Assembly: GCF_000423605.1 (NCBI RefSeq)
Contig: NZ_AUIH01000002.1
Coordinates: forward strand, 62,001 to 126,000
Origin: Saccharospirillum impatiens DSM 12546
Lineage (GTDB): Bacteria; Pseudomonadota; Gammaproteobacteria; Pseudomonadales; Natronospirillaceae
Direction: 5' to 3'
DNA length: 64,000 nt
Position 1 is the first letter of the stretch. Every line of letters begins with the position of its first letter. This document shows positions 55,565-64,000 of this stretch, in pieces. The position numbers and the translations under genes were made by a program. The notes under the pieces are model-generated. The model was not told where the DNA came from. It saw only the letters and a program-made list of their open reading frames with translations, and searched no databases.

Positions 55565-58309
55565 TCAGCTCAATTTGCCATGACACTGTTTGTATTTCTT
55601 GCCAGAGCCGCACGGACAAGGCTCGTTCCGACCAACCTTGGGCCCCTGGCGTGCAGGCGCTGCTTGAGCAGCAGCAGGTTCTGGCGCAGCACCGCCACCC
55701 GCGTCAGCCTTGGCGGCGTCTTCCATCGGCGTTGCCTGGCTATGCTCGAAATTCATCCGGGCCATGGCCGCTTCGCGTCGTTTGCGCTCTTCTTCGGCAG
55801 ATTCTTCCGGCGTGCGCACCTGCACATGTGACAGGATACGAATGGTGTCGGCTTTTACCTGCTCCAACATGGCCTGGAACAACTCAAACGATTCACGCTT
55901 GTATTCCTGCTTGGGGTTCTTTTGCGCATAACCACGCAAGTGAATGCCCTGTCGCAAATGATCCATGTTATAGAGGTGCTCTTTCCAGTGCTGGTCGAGC
56001 ACCTGCAACATGACCTGCTTTTCAAACTGGCGAAGGGCCTGTGGGCCAGCCACCGATTCTTTCTCTTTGTAGTGAGCAACCGCCGCTTCCAGAATCCGCT
56101 CGCGCAGCTTTTCTTCATGCAGATGGTCGTCTGCATCAAGCCATTCCTGAACGGGCAACGTCACACCAAATTCTTTTTGAACCGCCGTCTCCAGGCCGGG
56201 GATGTCCCATTGCTCTGGCAGGCTTTGCGGCGGAATGTATGCGCTGATCTCGTCGTTAACGATGTCGCTGCGCACGTTGTCGATCACGTCTTCAATGCTG
56301 TCAGACGCCATCAGGTCATCGCGTTGCTGATAAACCACCTGACGCTGGGCGTTAGCCACGTCATCGTATTCCAACAATTGCTTGCGAATATCGAAGTTGC
56401 GGTTTTCAACCTTGCGCTGAGCCTTTTCAATGGCATTGCTGACCATCTTGGCTTCAATCGCTTCGCCGTCTTTCATGCCAAGAGACTGCATGATGCCCTT
56501 CATGCGTTCAGGCATGAAAATCCGCATCAGACTGTCTTCCATCGACAGGAAGAAACGGGAGGAACCCGGGTCGCCCTGCCGGCCTGCCCGGCCACGCAAC
56601 TGGTTGTCGATGCGTCGGCTTTCGTGCCGTTCGGTGCCGATAATGTGCAAACCACCGGAGTCAATAACCGTCTGATGGCGCTCTTTCCAGTCAGCCTCGG
56701 CACGAGCCAGTACATCCGGGTTCGCGCTGTCCAAATCCAGCACTTCGGTTTCCCAGTTACCACCCAGCTTGATGTCGGTACCCCGACCCGCCATGTTAGT
56801 AGCAATGGTGACCGCACCGGGCTGTCCCGCCTGGGCGATGACCTGAGCTTCGCGGTCATGCTGTTTGGCGTTCAGAATGTTATGCGGCACCTTGGCTTTG
56901 GTAAGCGCTTCGGAAATGCGTTCGGATGCCTCGACTGACGCAGTACCCACCAGTACCGGACGCTTCTTATCGCGCTCGGCAATGATGTCTTCAATAACGG
57001 CGTCAAACTTCTCGGGTTCGGTCAGGAAAATCAGGTCGTTGTGGTCGGAACGGGCAATCGGCTTGTTGGTCGGGATAACCACCACATCGAGCCCGTAAAT
57101 CTGGTTGAGCTCAAACGCTTCGGTATCTGCCGTGCCGGTCATGCCAGAGAGCTTGTCATACAGCCGGAAATAGTTCTGAAACGTCGTTGACGCCAGCGTC
57201 TGGTTCTCTTTCTGAACCGTCAACCCTTCTTTGGCTTCTACCGCCTGATGCAAGCCATCGCTCCAGCGGCGCCCTGGCATGGTACGGCCAGTATGTTCAT
57301 CAACAATGACCACCTGATCGTTCTGCAAAATGTAATCAACGTTGCGCTGGAACATGTAATGGGCTTTCAGCCCCGCTGTTACATGATGGAACAACAGCAA
57401 ATTGTGGGGTGCATAGAGTGATTCACCCTCAGGTAGCAAACCCGCTTCCTGCAGCAGAGTCTCAACCCGGTCGTGCCCCCCCTCAGTCAGCTCAATGGTC
57501 CGATTTTTCTCATCGACCAGGAAATCACCATCAACGGCTTCTTCGCCTTCGGTGGCTTCTTTTGCTGGCTTGAGCGAGGGAATCAGTTTATTGACTTGAA
57601 TGTATCGTTCACTGGAGTCTTCAGCAGCGCCGGAAATGATTAGTGGCGTCCGGGCTTCATCGATCAGAATGGAGTCCACCTCATCGACAATGCCAAACGT
57701 CTGTCCGCGCTGGAACTTATCCTTCAGGCTAAACGCCATGTTGTCGCGCAGGTAATCAAAGCCGAATTCGTTGTTGGTGCCATAGGTGATATCCGCCTGA
57801 TAGGCCGCCCGTTTTTCGTTCGGGTCCTGCTGCGAGACGATGATACCAACCGTTAACCCAAGAGCTTCATACAGGGGCCGCATCCACTCAGCATCTCGCC
57901 GGGCCAGGTAATCGTTCACGGTGATGATATGAACACCTTCAGCGGGGAGAGCATTCAGATAGGCCGCCAGAGTCGCTACCAGGGTTTTGCCTTCCCCGGT
58001 CTTCATTTCGGCGATCTTACCGGAATTCAGCACCATGCCGCCGATCATCTGCACATCGAAATGGCGCAATCCCAACACACGGCGACTGGCCTCCCGGACC
58101 AGTGCAAAGGCCTCCGGGACGAGGCTATCGAGGGTTTCGCCTTTTTCCAGCCGCTCACGAAACACCACTGTCTGAGCTTTTATCTCATCGTCAGACAGGC
58201 GTTCCATATCGGGTTCCAGGACATTAATTCGCTGTACCAGGCGGGTCAATCGCTTAACTTCGCGGTCGTTCTTGGAGCCGACCACCTTCTTCATCAGTGT
58301 CGTGAACAT
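55565..58309 (-). CDS. secA: Preprotein translocase ATPase SecA
   Basis: SecA drives proteins through SecYEG. The 914-residue protein has Walker A MKTGEGKT (102-109), the DEAD motif region [18 protein letters not shown], the preprotein cross-linking domain, the second nucleotide domain with [17 protein letters not shown] and [20 protein letters not shown], and a C-terminal zinc site [18 protein letters not shown] that binds SecB and lipids. Length is close to E. coli (901). No secM is seen upstream; an M23 peptidase gene lies there instead. Confidence 0.98.
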   Translation of the reverse strand: MFTTLMKKVVGSKNDREVKRLTRLVQRINVLEPDMERLSDDEIKAQTVVFRERLEKGETLDSLVPEAFALVREASRRVLGLRHFDVQMIGGMVLNSGKIAEMKTGEGKTLVATLAAYLNALPAEGVHIITVNDYLARRDAEWMRPLYEALGLTVGIIVSQQDPNEKRAAYQADITYGTNNEFGFDYLRDNMAFSLKDKFQRGQTFGIVDEVDSILIDEARTPLIISGAAEDSSERYIQVNKLIPSLKPAKEATEGEEAVDGDFLVDEKNRTIELTEGGHDRVETLLQEAGLLPEGESLYAPHNLLLFHHVTAGLKAHYMFQRNVDYILQNDQVVIVDEHTGRTMPGRRWSDGLHQAVEAKEGLTVQKENQTLASTTFQNYFRLYDKLSGMTGTADTEAFELNQIYGLDVVVIPTNKPIARSDHNDLIFLTEPEKFDAVIEDIIAERDKKRPVLVGTASVEASERISEALTKAKVPHNILNAKQHDREAQVIAQAGQPGAVTIATNMAGRGTDIKLGGNWETEVLDLDSANPDVLARAEADWKERHQTVIDSGGLHIIGTERHESRRIDNQLRGRAGRQGDPGSSRFFLSMEDSLMRIFMPERMKGIMQSLGMKDGEAIEAKMVSNAIEKAQRKVENRNFDIRKQLLEYDDVANAQRQVVYQQRDDLMASDSIEDVIDNVRSDIVNDEISAYIPPQSLPEQWDIPGLETAVQKEFGVTLPVQEWLDADDHLHEEKLRERILEAAVAHYKEKESVAGPQALRQFEKQVMLQVLDQHWKEHLYNMDHLRQGIHLRGYAQKNPKQEYKRESFELFQAMLEQVKADTIRILSHVQVRTPEESAEEERKRREAAMARMNFEHSQATPMEDAAKADAGGGAAPEPAAAQAAPARQGPKVGRNEPCPCGSGKKYKQCHGKLS

Positions 58310-58463
58310 AGGAGAGTGTCGTTTTTTAGATTCGATTCAAAGACTTAGTGGTGGTCAACTATACTGACTGCAAGTGCTCTTGTCTTTGAAATTGTAAAAA
58401 TAGTCTGGCGGGGGCTATTCGGACCATCACCCGAAAAGGTGAGGTGACACTATCGGGCCATAA

Positions 58464-58479
58464 CGCCCTGGACAGGGCG
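58464..58479 (-). terminator. Hairpin directly after the M23 peptidase stop
   Basis: CGCCCTG and CAGGGCG form a 7-bp stem right after the TAG stop, with a 2-base centre (in practice a 6-bp stem and a 4-base loop). Only a short TTA follows on the minus strand, so termination would be weak. It could partly insulate secA from the peptidase transcript. Confidence 0.45.
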
Positions 58480-59406
58480 CTAAAACCGGGCAACGCGATC
58501 GATGTACTTCGCCGGATCAACCGACTTGTCCCGATGCAGCACTTCGAAATGGACATGCGGCCCGGTTGACCGACCGGTACTGCCCATCAGGGCGACAATG
58601 TCACCTTTACTGATCACGTCGCCGACGTTGACCAGTATTTCACGTGCGTGGGCGTAGCGGGTCACATAGCCGTTACCATGGTTCACTTCAACCAGATTAC
58701 CGTATCCGTAACGATCACTCGCCCAGGTCACCACGCCCGCGGCGACAGCGATCACATTCGAGCCTTCCTTACCGGCAAAATCGACCCCGTCGTGCCAGGC
58801 AACATTGCCATTGAACGGATCATTCCGATAACCATAGCGAGAACTCATCCAGCCACGCTCGATAGGCCGGCCCGCCACAAAGGTTGAAGACTGAATCTTG
58901 CGATCACCTAACAGGGAGTCCAGTACAGACAATTGCTGCTCACGGCTGTCAATCAGACTAGAGAGTTCATTAAGCGCGTTGACAAAATCCGGTGGGGTAT
59001 AGACATCACCAATATCACTTTCGGGGCCACCCACGGCGGGATCGATACTGAAATCAAATTCACCGTCTTCGAGCTTGGCGACCCCAACAAGGCGTTCACC
59101 CAGTGCATCGAGGCGGGTCAGGCGGGATTGCTGCTGAGCGAGCTTTACCGTCAGCGCCCGAATCTGGTCTTCAGTGTAACTGCGCGTACGTTCGAGCTCT
59201 TCTTTCTGGAATGCCATGCGCTCCTGCCAGGCTTGAACGGCACGGGAATCCATAACAAGGGGGGAATCATCCTGATACCAGAGATGCACCATATAGGCGC
59301 CACTGGACACGAGGCTGATCGCGATCAACGCCAGGAGGGCCACCAGCAGTGGCAAAGACAACGTTCTGGACCGACTGTGACGACGGCTAACAAAGATCAC
59401 GTTCAT
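58480..59406 (-). CDS. M23-family peptidoglycan peptidase, membrane-anchored
   Basis: A 308-residue protein with an N-terminal membrane helix (about 18-40), a coiled-coil stretch (about 60-100; FQKEELERTRSYTEDQIRAL) and a C-terminal LytM/M23 domain with the zinc ligands in WHDGVDFAGKEG and GPHVHFEV. Both expected histidines are present, so it is probably an active endopeptidase. Genes of this type lie between lpxC and secA in pseudomonads. Substrate is likely peptidoglycan stem-peptide crosslinks. Confidence 0.93.
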   Translation of the reverse strand: MNVIFVSRRHSRSRTLSLPLLVALLALIAISLVSSGAYMVHLWYQDDSPLVMDSRAVQAWQERMAFQKEELERTRSYTEDQIRALTVKLAQQQSRLTRLDALGERLVGVAKLEDGEFDFSIDPAVGGPESDIGDVYTPPDFVNALNELSSLIDSREQQLSVLDSLLGDRKIQSSTFVAGRPIERGWMSSRYGYRNDPFNGNVAWHDGVDFAGKEGSNVIAVAAGVVTWASDRYGYGNLVEVNHGNGYVTRYAHAREILVNVGDVISKGDIVALMGSTGRSTGPHVHFEVLHRDKSVDPAKYIDRVARF

Positions 59407-59535
59407 ACTGCGCGATTACCTATCCTGAACAAGCTGCACGAAAAACCGGGACGAGTGTATCGTGCGAAATGCCCGGTGACCGCCAGTGCGTCATGAAACT
59501 CACGGGCAGCACAGCCAGGCATTCCCCAAACCAGC

Positions 59536-60453
59536 TTAGCCTGTTGCAAGCACTGGCGCATAAGCGATGGGTACGGAAGCGGCTTCTTCGTTTTCGAAGG
59601 TCACGAACTCCCAGGCATCTTCCTGCTTAAGCAGAGCCCGTAGCAGCAAGTTGTTCAGACCATGGCCCGATTTGAAACCGACAAAGCGGCCAATCAGGCT
59701 GTGCCCCAGCAAATACAGGTCGCCAACGGCATCCAGTACTTTATGCTTGACAAACTCGTCTTCGTATCGAAGACCATCTTCGTTCAGAATTTTGTAATCG
59801 TCAACGGCGATTGCGTTATTAACGCTGGCACCCAGTGCCAGATTATTGGCTCTGAGGTACTCAAAATCGCGCATGAAGCCGAAAGTCCGGGCCCGGCTGA
59901 TCTCCTTCACGAAAGCCGTGGTGGAGAAGTCGAGCTCGGCCGTTTGCGACCGATCGCGAAATACCGGGTGATCAAAATCAATGGTGAACCGCACAGCGAA
60001 GCCCTCATAGGGCTCAAAACGGGCAATTTTGTCGCCATCTTCGACGATCACCGGCTTCTTGATACGAATAAAGCGCTTTGCCTTACCCTGCTCCTCGATT
60101 CCTGCAGACTGCAACAGAAACACGAAGGGTCCGGCACTGCCGTCCATAATCGGGACTTCCGCGGCGCTGACCTCGATATAAGCATTGTCGATGCCCAAAC
60201 CTGCACAGGCAGACAACAAATGTTCGACGGTGTCGATGCAGACATCACCCTTTACCAGGGTCGTCGACAAGGTGGTATCGCCCACATTCAGGGCATGGGC
60301 AGGAATCTCCACGACCGGATCGAGATCCGTGCGGCAGAAAACGATACCCGTGTCGACGGGCGCAGGTTTTAACGTCAGATACACCTTTTTGCCTGAGTGC
60401 AAACCCACGCCTGTGGCACGAATTGCGTTCTTGAGTGTTCTTTGTTTTACCAT
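59536..60453 (-). CDS. lpxC: UDP-3-O-acyl-N-acetylglucosamine deacetylase LpxC
   Basis: Zinc enzyme for the committed step of lipid A synthesis. The 305-residue protein (E. coli 305) has the zinc ligands His78 (VEHLLSA), His237 and Asp241 ([15 protein letters not shown]) at the same numbers as in E. coli, plus His264. The start is [20 protein letters not shown]. It lies downstream of ftsZ with a 117-bp gap, the conserved order. A C-terminal tail rich in Ala/Val may serve FtsH-dependent turnover, as in E. coli. Confidence 0.98.
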   Translation of the reverse strand: MVKQRTLKNAIRATGVGLHSGKKVYLTLKPAPVDTGIVFCRTDLDPVVEIPAHALNVGDTTLSTTLVKGDVCIDTVEHLLSACAGLGIDNAYIEVSAAEVPIMDGSAGPFVFLLQSAGIEEQGKAKRFIRIKKPVIVEDGDKIARFEPYEGFAVRFTIDFDHPVFRDRSQTAELDFSTTAFVKEISRARTFGFMRDFEYLRANNLALGASVNNAIAVDDYKILNEDGLRYEDEFVKHKVLDAVGDLYLLGHSLIGRFVGFKSGHGLNNLLLRALLKQEDAWEFVTFENEEAASVPIAYAPVLATG

Positions 60454-60570
60454 GCGTTCCGATCCTACTGTTTGGTTCAGCCAGTCGCTACTGACTCAAC
60501 ACCGTCAAATATCAAGGGCAAGCATTCTACCAGAAGCTTGACAGCGAACCTACGCTAATTCTGTACAGAT

Positions 60571-61773
60571 TCAGTCAGCCTGGCGACGCAAAAAAGCTGG
60601 AATATCGAGGTAATCCAGGTCTTTCGCACTGCGCATCGGCTTGCTTTCTTCGGCTGCCGCTGCTTCTGCTGGCTTGGCATTACGCACCGCAGTGGGGCGG
60701 TCGAGCTTTTTATAGTCGACACTGCCATCGGCTTTGCGAGTGTTATCAACGGCCACTTTAGGCTTGGCGGCCATGGCTTCTGCCTGACCAATGCCCGTTG
60801 CGACAACGGTCACCCGAATTTCATCACCCAATTCCGGATCAATAACTGTGCCAACTACTACAGTCGCATCTTCAGAGGCGAATTCTTCGATGGTATCACC
60901 CACCTGAGTGAACTCATCCAACCCCAGGTCGACACCGGCAGAGATGTTAACCAGAATGCCTTTGGCGCCATGCAGGTCGACGTCTTCAAGCAAGGGGCTG
61001 CGAATCGCCATCTCGGCGGCGCGCACCGCACGGTCTTCACCGGAAGCAATGCCACTGCCCATCATCGCCATGCCCATTTCAGACATTACTGTGCGGACGT
61101 CCGCGAAGTCGAGGTTGATCGTACCCGGACGAATGATCAGGTCGGCGACACCCTGAACGGCGTTCTGGAGCACATTATTGGCTTCGGAGAAAGCCTCCAA
61201 AAGTGTCACATTCTTACCCAAAACGGTCAGTAATTTTTCGTTCGGGATGGTGATCAGCGAATCCACATGCTCACGCAGCAGCTCCAGACCTTCATTGGCA
61301 ACCTTCATCCGGCGACGGCCTTCGAACGGAAAAGGCTTGGTTACGACCGCAACCGTCAGAATGCCCAGCTCCTTGGCGACTTCAGCGACAACGGGTGCGG
61401 CACCGGTGCCGGTTCCACCGCCCATGCCGGCGGTAATGAACACCATATCCGCGCCTTTGAGCACTTCAGCAATGCGCTCACGGTCTTCCAGCGCAGCCTG
61501 GCGCCCGACTTCCGGGTTGGCGCCTGCGCCAAGCCCGCGAGTAATGCCATTACCCAGTTGCAATTGAGTGGTAGCTTCCACTCCACGCAACGCCTGAGCA
61601 TCCGTGTTGGCGCAAATAAACTCGACGCCATTAATGTGCGATTGCAGCATGTGACGCACGGCGTTACCGCCACCACCACCACAGCCAAACACCTTGATCA
61701 CCGCTGCTTGCGGCTGTTCGTCGACAAGTGTGAACATATCGCCGCCGTTTACTTCCGGATCATAATGTTTCAT
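60571..61773 (-). CDS. ftsZ: Cell division tubulin homologue FtsZ
   Basis: FtsZ forms the GTP-dependent division ring. The 400-residue protein has the tubulin signature GMGGGTGTGA (116-125), the N-terminal GGGGGNAV loop and the C-terminal peptide DYLDIPAFLRRQ that binds FtsA, ZipA and MinC. The N-terminus is about 12 residues longer than usual (MKHYDPEVNGGD before MFTLVDEQ); AAGGAG nine bases before the first ATG supports it, with the inner ATG as alternative. ftsA lies 164 bp upstream. Confidence 0.98.
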   Translation of the reverse strand: MKHYDPEVNGGDMFTLVDEQPQAAVIKVFGCGGGGGNAVRHMLQSHINGVEFICANTDAQALRGVEATTQLQLGNGITRGLGAGANPEVGRQAALEDRERIAEVLKGADMVFITAGMGGGTGTGAAPVVAEVAKELGILTVAVVTKPFPFEGRRRMKVANEGLELLREHVDSLITIPNEKLLTVLGKNVTLLEAFSEANNVLQNAVQGVADLIIRPGTINLDFADVRTVMSEMGMAMMGSGIASGEDRAVRAAEMAIRSPLLEDVDLHGAKGILVNISAGVDLGLDEFTQVGDTIEEFASEDATVVVGTVIDPELGDEIRVTVVATGIGQAEAMAAKPKVAVDNTRKADGSVDYKKLDRPTAVRNAKPAEAAAAEESKPMRSAKDLDYLDIPAFLRRQAD

Positions 61774-61937
61774 TTTCCTGCTCCTTCCATTGTTTTAAGA
61801 ATGGATGTTGTTGTTTCAGACCCGAAGGTCTGTGCCCTGAATGTGTGAGGGTCGTCCTGTCTTGGCTGCCACTTAACTGCCTGAATGCCGCAACCGTCCT
61901 TTTTCAGCTCCGGCGAACCGGAACCGTCTTGAAAATG

Positions 61938-63188
61938 TTAAAAATTGTTGGCCATCCAGCTGCGAAACCGGGTCCAGGCCCCTTCTTTGGGCGCCTGAGC
62001 TTGCTTGCGCACGCGGGTAGTCGGTTGTTTGCCGCCCTGAAGCTGCTTCAACCCATATTGCAAAAGGCCGACGCCCGTTGCGTGTATCGGGTTGGAGACA
62101 ACATCTGACAGGCCGGAAACGTTTTGCGGGTAAGCCAGTCTTACCGGCACGTGAAACACCTCCTCGGCCAATTCCACTGCACCTTCCATTTTGGCCGTGC
62201 CACCGGTCAGTACTACGCCGGCTGGTATCATGTCTTCGAAGCCACTGCGGCGCAGTTCAGATTTGATCAGGTTGAACAATTCTTCGTAGCGCGGCTCAAC
62301 CACTTCAGCCAATGCCTGGCGGGTCAGCTCGCGCGCACTGCGATCACCGACGCTCGGGACCTTGATGGTCTCGTGAGCACCCGCGAGCTGAGACAGCGCA
62401 CAGGCGTACTTGATTTTGATCTCTTCGGCGTGTTGCGTCGGTGTCGCAAACGCCATGGCGATGTCATTGGTCACCTGGTCACCAGCGATGGGGATAACCG
62501 CAGTGTGGCGAATTGCACCTTCGGTGAAAATCGCCATATCCGTGGTGCCACCGCCGATATCAACGAGACAAACACCCAGCTCCCGCTCATCATCGGTCAG
62601 AACCGCCTGAGCCGAAGCCAACTGCTCCAGAATGATCTGATCGACTTCCAAACCGCAGCGGCGCACGCACTTGTCAATGTTCTGCACGGCATTCTGGGCA
62701 CCGGTAACCAGATGCACTTTAGCCTCCAGGCGCACGCCACACATGCCCAGCGGTTCCTTGATGCCTTCCTGCGAATCAATGATGTATTCCTGCGGCAAGA
62801 TATGCAGAATCCGCTGGTCAGCCGGGATAGCCACGGCCTGGGCGGCATCGATCACTCGCTCAAGATCGGCCTCAATCACCTCTTTTTCCTTGATCGCGAC
62901 AATACCGTGGCTGTTGAGACTGCTGATGTGACTGCCAGCAATGCCTACATACACAGAGTGAATGTCGCAGCCAGACATCAGTTCAGCTTCCTCAACGGCA
63001 CGCTGAATGCTCTGAACCGTGGATTCGATGTTCACCACGACCCCTTTTTTCAAACCGCGAGACGGGTGCGACCCCAGGCCAACAATTTCAATGCCGCCTT
63101 CGGCTGTCACCGTGCCCACGATAGCGACGACCTTGGAAGTACCGATATCCAGACCGACGATCAATTTTCCCTGAAACGGCGATGTCAT
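61938..63188 (-). CDS. ftsA: Cell division actin-like protein FtsA
   Basis: FtsA tethers FtsZ filaments to the membrane and recruits later division proteins. The 416-residue protein has the actin-type phosphate loop IVGLDIGTSKVVAIVG, the 1C subdomain, the second phosphate motif CLVDIGGGTTDMAIF and VVLTGGTAKMEGAVELAEE, and a C-terminal amphipathic membrane helix (WTRFRSWMANNF). It is eight bases after ftsQ on the same strand. Confidence 0.98.
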   Translation of the reverse strand: MTSPFQGKLIVGLDIGTSKVVAIVGTVTAEGGIEIVGLGSHPSRGLKKGVVVNIESTVQSIQRAVEEAELMSGCDIHSVYVGIAGSHISSLNSHGIVAIKEKEVIEADLERVIDAAQAVAIPADQRILHILPQEYIIDSQEGIKEPLGMCGVRLEAKVHLVTGAQNAVQNIDKCVRRCGLEVDQIILEQLASAQAVLTDDERELGVCLVDIGGGTTDMAIFTEGAIRHTAVIPIAGDQVTNDIAMAFATPTQHAEEIKIKYACALSQLAGAHETIKVPSVGDRSARELTRQALAEVVEPRYEELFNLIKSELRRSGFEDMIPAGVVLTGGTAKMEGAVELAEEVFHVPVRLAYPQNVSGLSDVVSNPIHATGVGLLQYGLKQLQGGKQPTTRVRKQAQAPKEGAWTRFRSWMANNF

Positions 63189-63196
63189 CTCTCACC

Positions 63197-63985
63197 TCAT
63201 ACCGATGGTTCTGAAGATGCCCGGTGCCCGACGGCCAAACCGTTCGGATACCGCGCATCGATGTATTCAATGGTGCCGGGTGCTACCCCTTCTGCATTCA
63301 GTAGCACAACCACCCGACGTGTTCTTGCTAACATGTCCTTGGACCCCAGAGCGACCTCGATGCCGCTGTCCAGCGTCAGCGTCCACGCACCCCGACGGTG
63401 CATCTGAACGCCATTAAGCCGCTGACCTGCACCGGAAAAGACCCGGCTGAATTGCAGATACTGCTCCATTACCCGCTTGGCCTGAGCATCCGGCCCGCTC
63501 AATTCGGCCAATATCAACTCGGCTACCGGACGACTCAAAGGTTCGCCGTCGCTGTTTAACACCTGATCTCCATTCCAGCGAGCAACCGGCTCATGTTCGG
63601 TCACTGCCAGTTGCAACCGGTCTGGCCAGGCCTTGGTAACGCTCACCTCAGCGACCCAGGGCAATTGTGCCAGCCGCTGCTGCACGTCACCCGGTGCAAT
63701 GGTCAGTAAACTGCGCCCGCGATAGGCTTCCATCGCGCTATCGAGACGGGCGCGGTCTTCGTATACCAACAATTCATTGACGTCCCAGGTAGTCACAGCC
63801 ATGGGGCGCCAGTCCCACGACAAGTCCTGCTTTGCGACCCATTGCCCTGCAACGACCAATGTCGCAACAACCAAAACCCCACCCAGCGTCCGCACAGTAA
63901 TGCGCATGGCGCGCCGCCAGTTGCGGGGCGGTTTGCTGGGCTTGCGCGGGACAGCGCCCTGGCCGCGTCGCTTATGTTCAGTCAC
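63197..63985 (-). CDS. ftsQ: Cell division protein FtsQ
   Basis: FtsQ is a bitopic protein linking early and late divisome parts. The 262-residue protein has a basic cytoplasmic start, one membrane helix (about 32-50), a POTRA domain (about 70-140; RSLLTIAPGDVQQRLAQLPW, VAEVSVTKAWPDRLQLAVTE) and a beta domain. The start is GTG at 63985 with GGAG nine bases upstream. A TGA overlapping this GTG may be the stop of the gene before it (usually ddlB); only five codons of that frame are in the window. Confidence 0.96.
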   Translation of the reverse strand: MTEHKRRGQGAVPRKPSKPPRNWRRAMRITVRTLGGVLVVATLVVAGQWVAKQDLSWDWRPMAVTTWDVNELLVYEDRARLDSAMEAYRGRSLLTIAPGDVQQRLAQLPWVAEVSVTKAWPDRLQLAVTEHEPVARWNGDQVLNSDGEPLSRPVAELILAELSGPDAQAKRVMEQYLQFSRVFSGAGQRLNGVQMHRRGAWTLTLDSGIEVALGSKDMLARTRRVVVLLNAEGVAPGTIEYIDARYPNGLAVGHRASSEPSV

Positions 63986-64000
63986 GCCCGCTGCTCCGGC

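Overview
The window comes from a chromosome of a gammaproteobacterium, most like a marine or halophilic relative of Pseudomonadales/Oceanospirillales (order-level placement is inferred). The gene order closely follows the Pseudomonas layout: recO-era-rnc-DUF4845-lepB-lepA-mucD-rseC | nadB; lipA-lipB-ybeD-dacA-rlpA-mltB-rodA-mrdA-rlmH-rsfS-nadD-proA; minCDE; ampE-pilA | pilBCD-coaE-yacG; mutT-argJ-secA-M23-lpxC-ftsZ-ftsA-ftsQ. Base composition looks fairly even and GC-rich, except for a visibly AT-richer glycan-polymerase-type gene beside pilA. No rRNA, tRNA, CRISPR array, prophage or transposase gene was seen.

1-10 kb: a minus-strand block for DNA repair (recO, truncated by the window edge), ribosome and RNA maturation (era, rnc), membrane DUF4845, signal peptidase I (lepB), EF4 (lepA), periplasmic protease MucD and RseC, divergent from nadB. 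The rpoE-rseA-rseB genes that normally lie between nadB and rseC are absent here. sdhE-ygfX and ygfZ follow. 10-24 kb: an HDOD protein, a 147-bp inverted-repeat element, a YkgJ-type cysteine-cluster protein, a YbfF-like hydrolase, purL plus a small membrane gene, mltF, purU coupled to a porin-like gene, dksA of the cysteine-poor type with an exceptional terminator, an unidentified gene, a PilH-like receiver and a short TetR-type protein.

24-35 kb: lipoylation (lipA, lipB, ybeD) runs into a cell-elongation and peptidoglycan block (dacA, rlpA, mltB, rodA, mrdA), then ribosome factors rlmH and rsfS, nadD and proA. 35-42.6 kb: a DedA-PAP2 fusion membrane protein, a LON-substrate-domain protein, small unknown genes, and a ScfR/RamB-like regulator abutting minC. 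minD-minE is bracketed by inverted copies of a CCCTCTCCC/GGGAGAGGG repeat.

42.9-54 kb: trxB, ampE, an O-antigen-ligase-like protein, pilin pilA with a sigma-54 promoter, pilB-pilC-pilD-coaE-yacG, a 17-bp tandem repeat, and a DHA2-type drug exporter. 54-64 kb: mutT, argJ, secA, an M23 peptidase, lpxC, and the end of the division cluster (ftsZ, ftsA, ftsQ).

Functionally the window is mostly core: envelope building and division (mrdA/rodA, min, fts, lpxC, secA, lepB), peptidoglycan turnover (mltF, mltB, rlpA, dacA, M23, ampE) and type IV pili. The accessory signals are the pilin-glycosylation candidate, the repeats, the regulator-minC pairing, the DksA variant and the missing rpoE genes. I found no clear wholly new system; the most distinctive arrangement is pilA followed by a ligase gene whose first codons contain a terminator-type hairpin.
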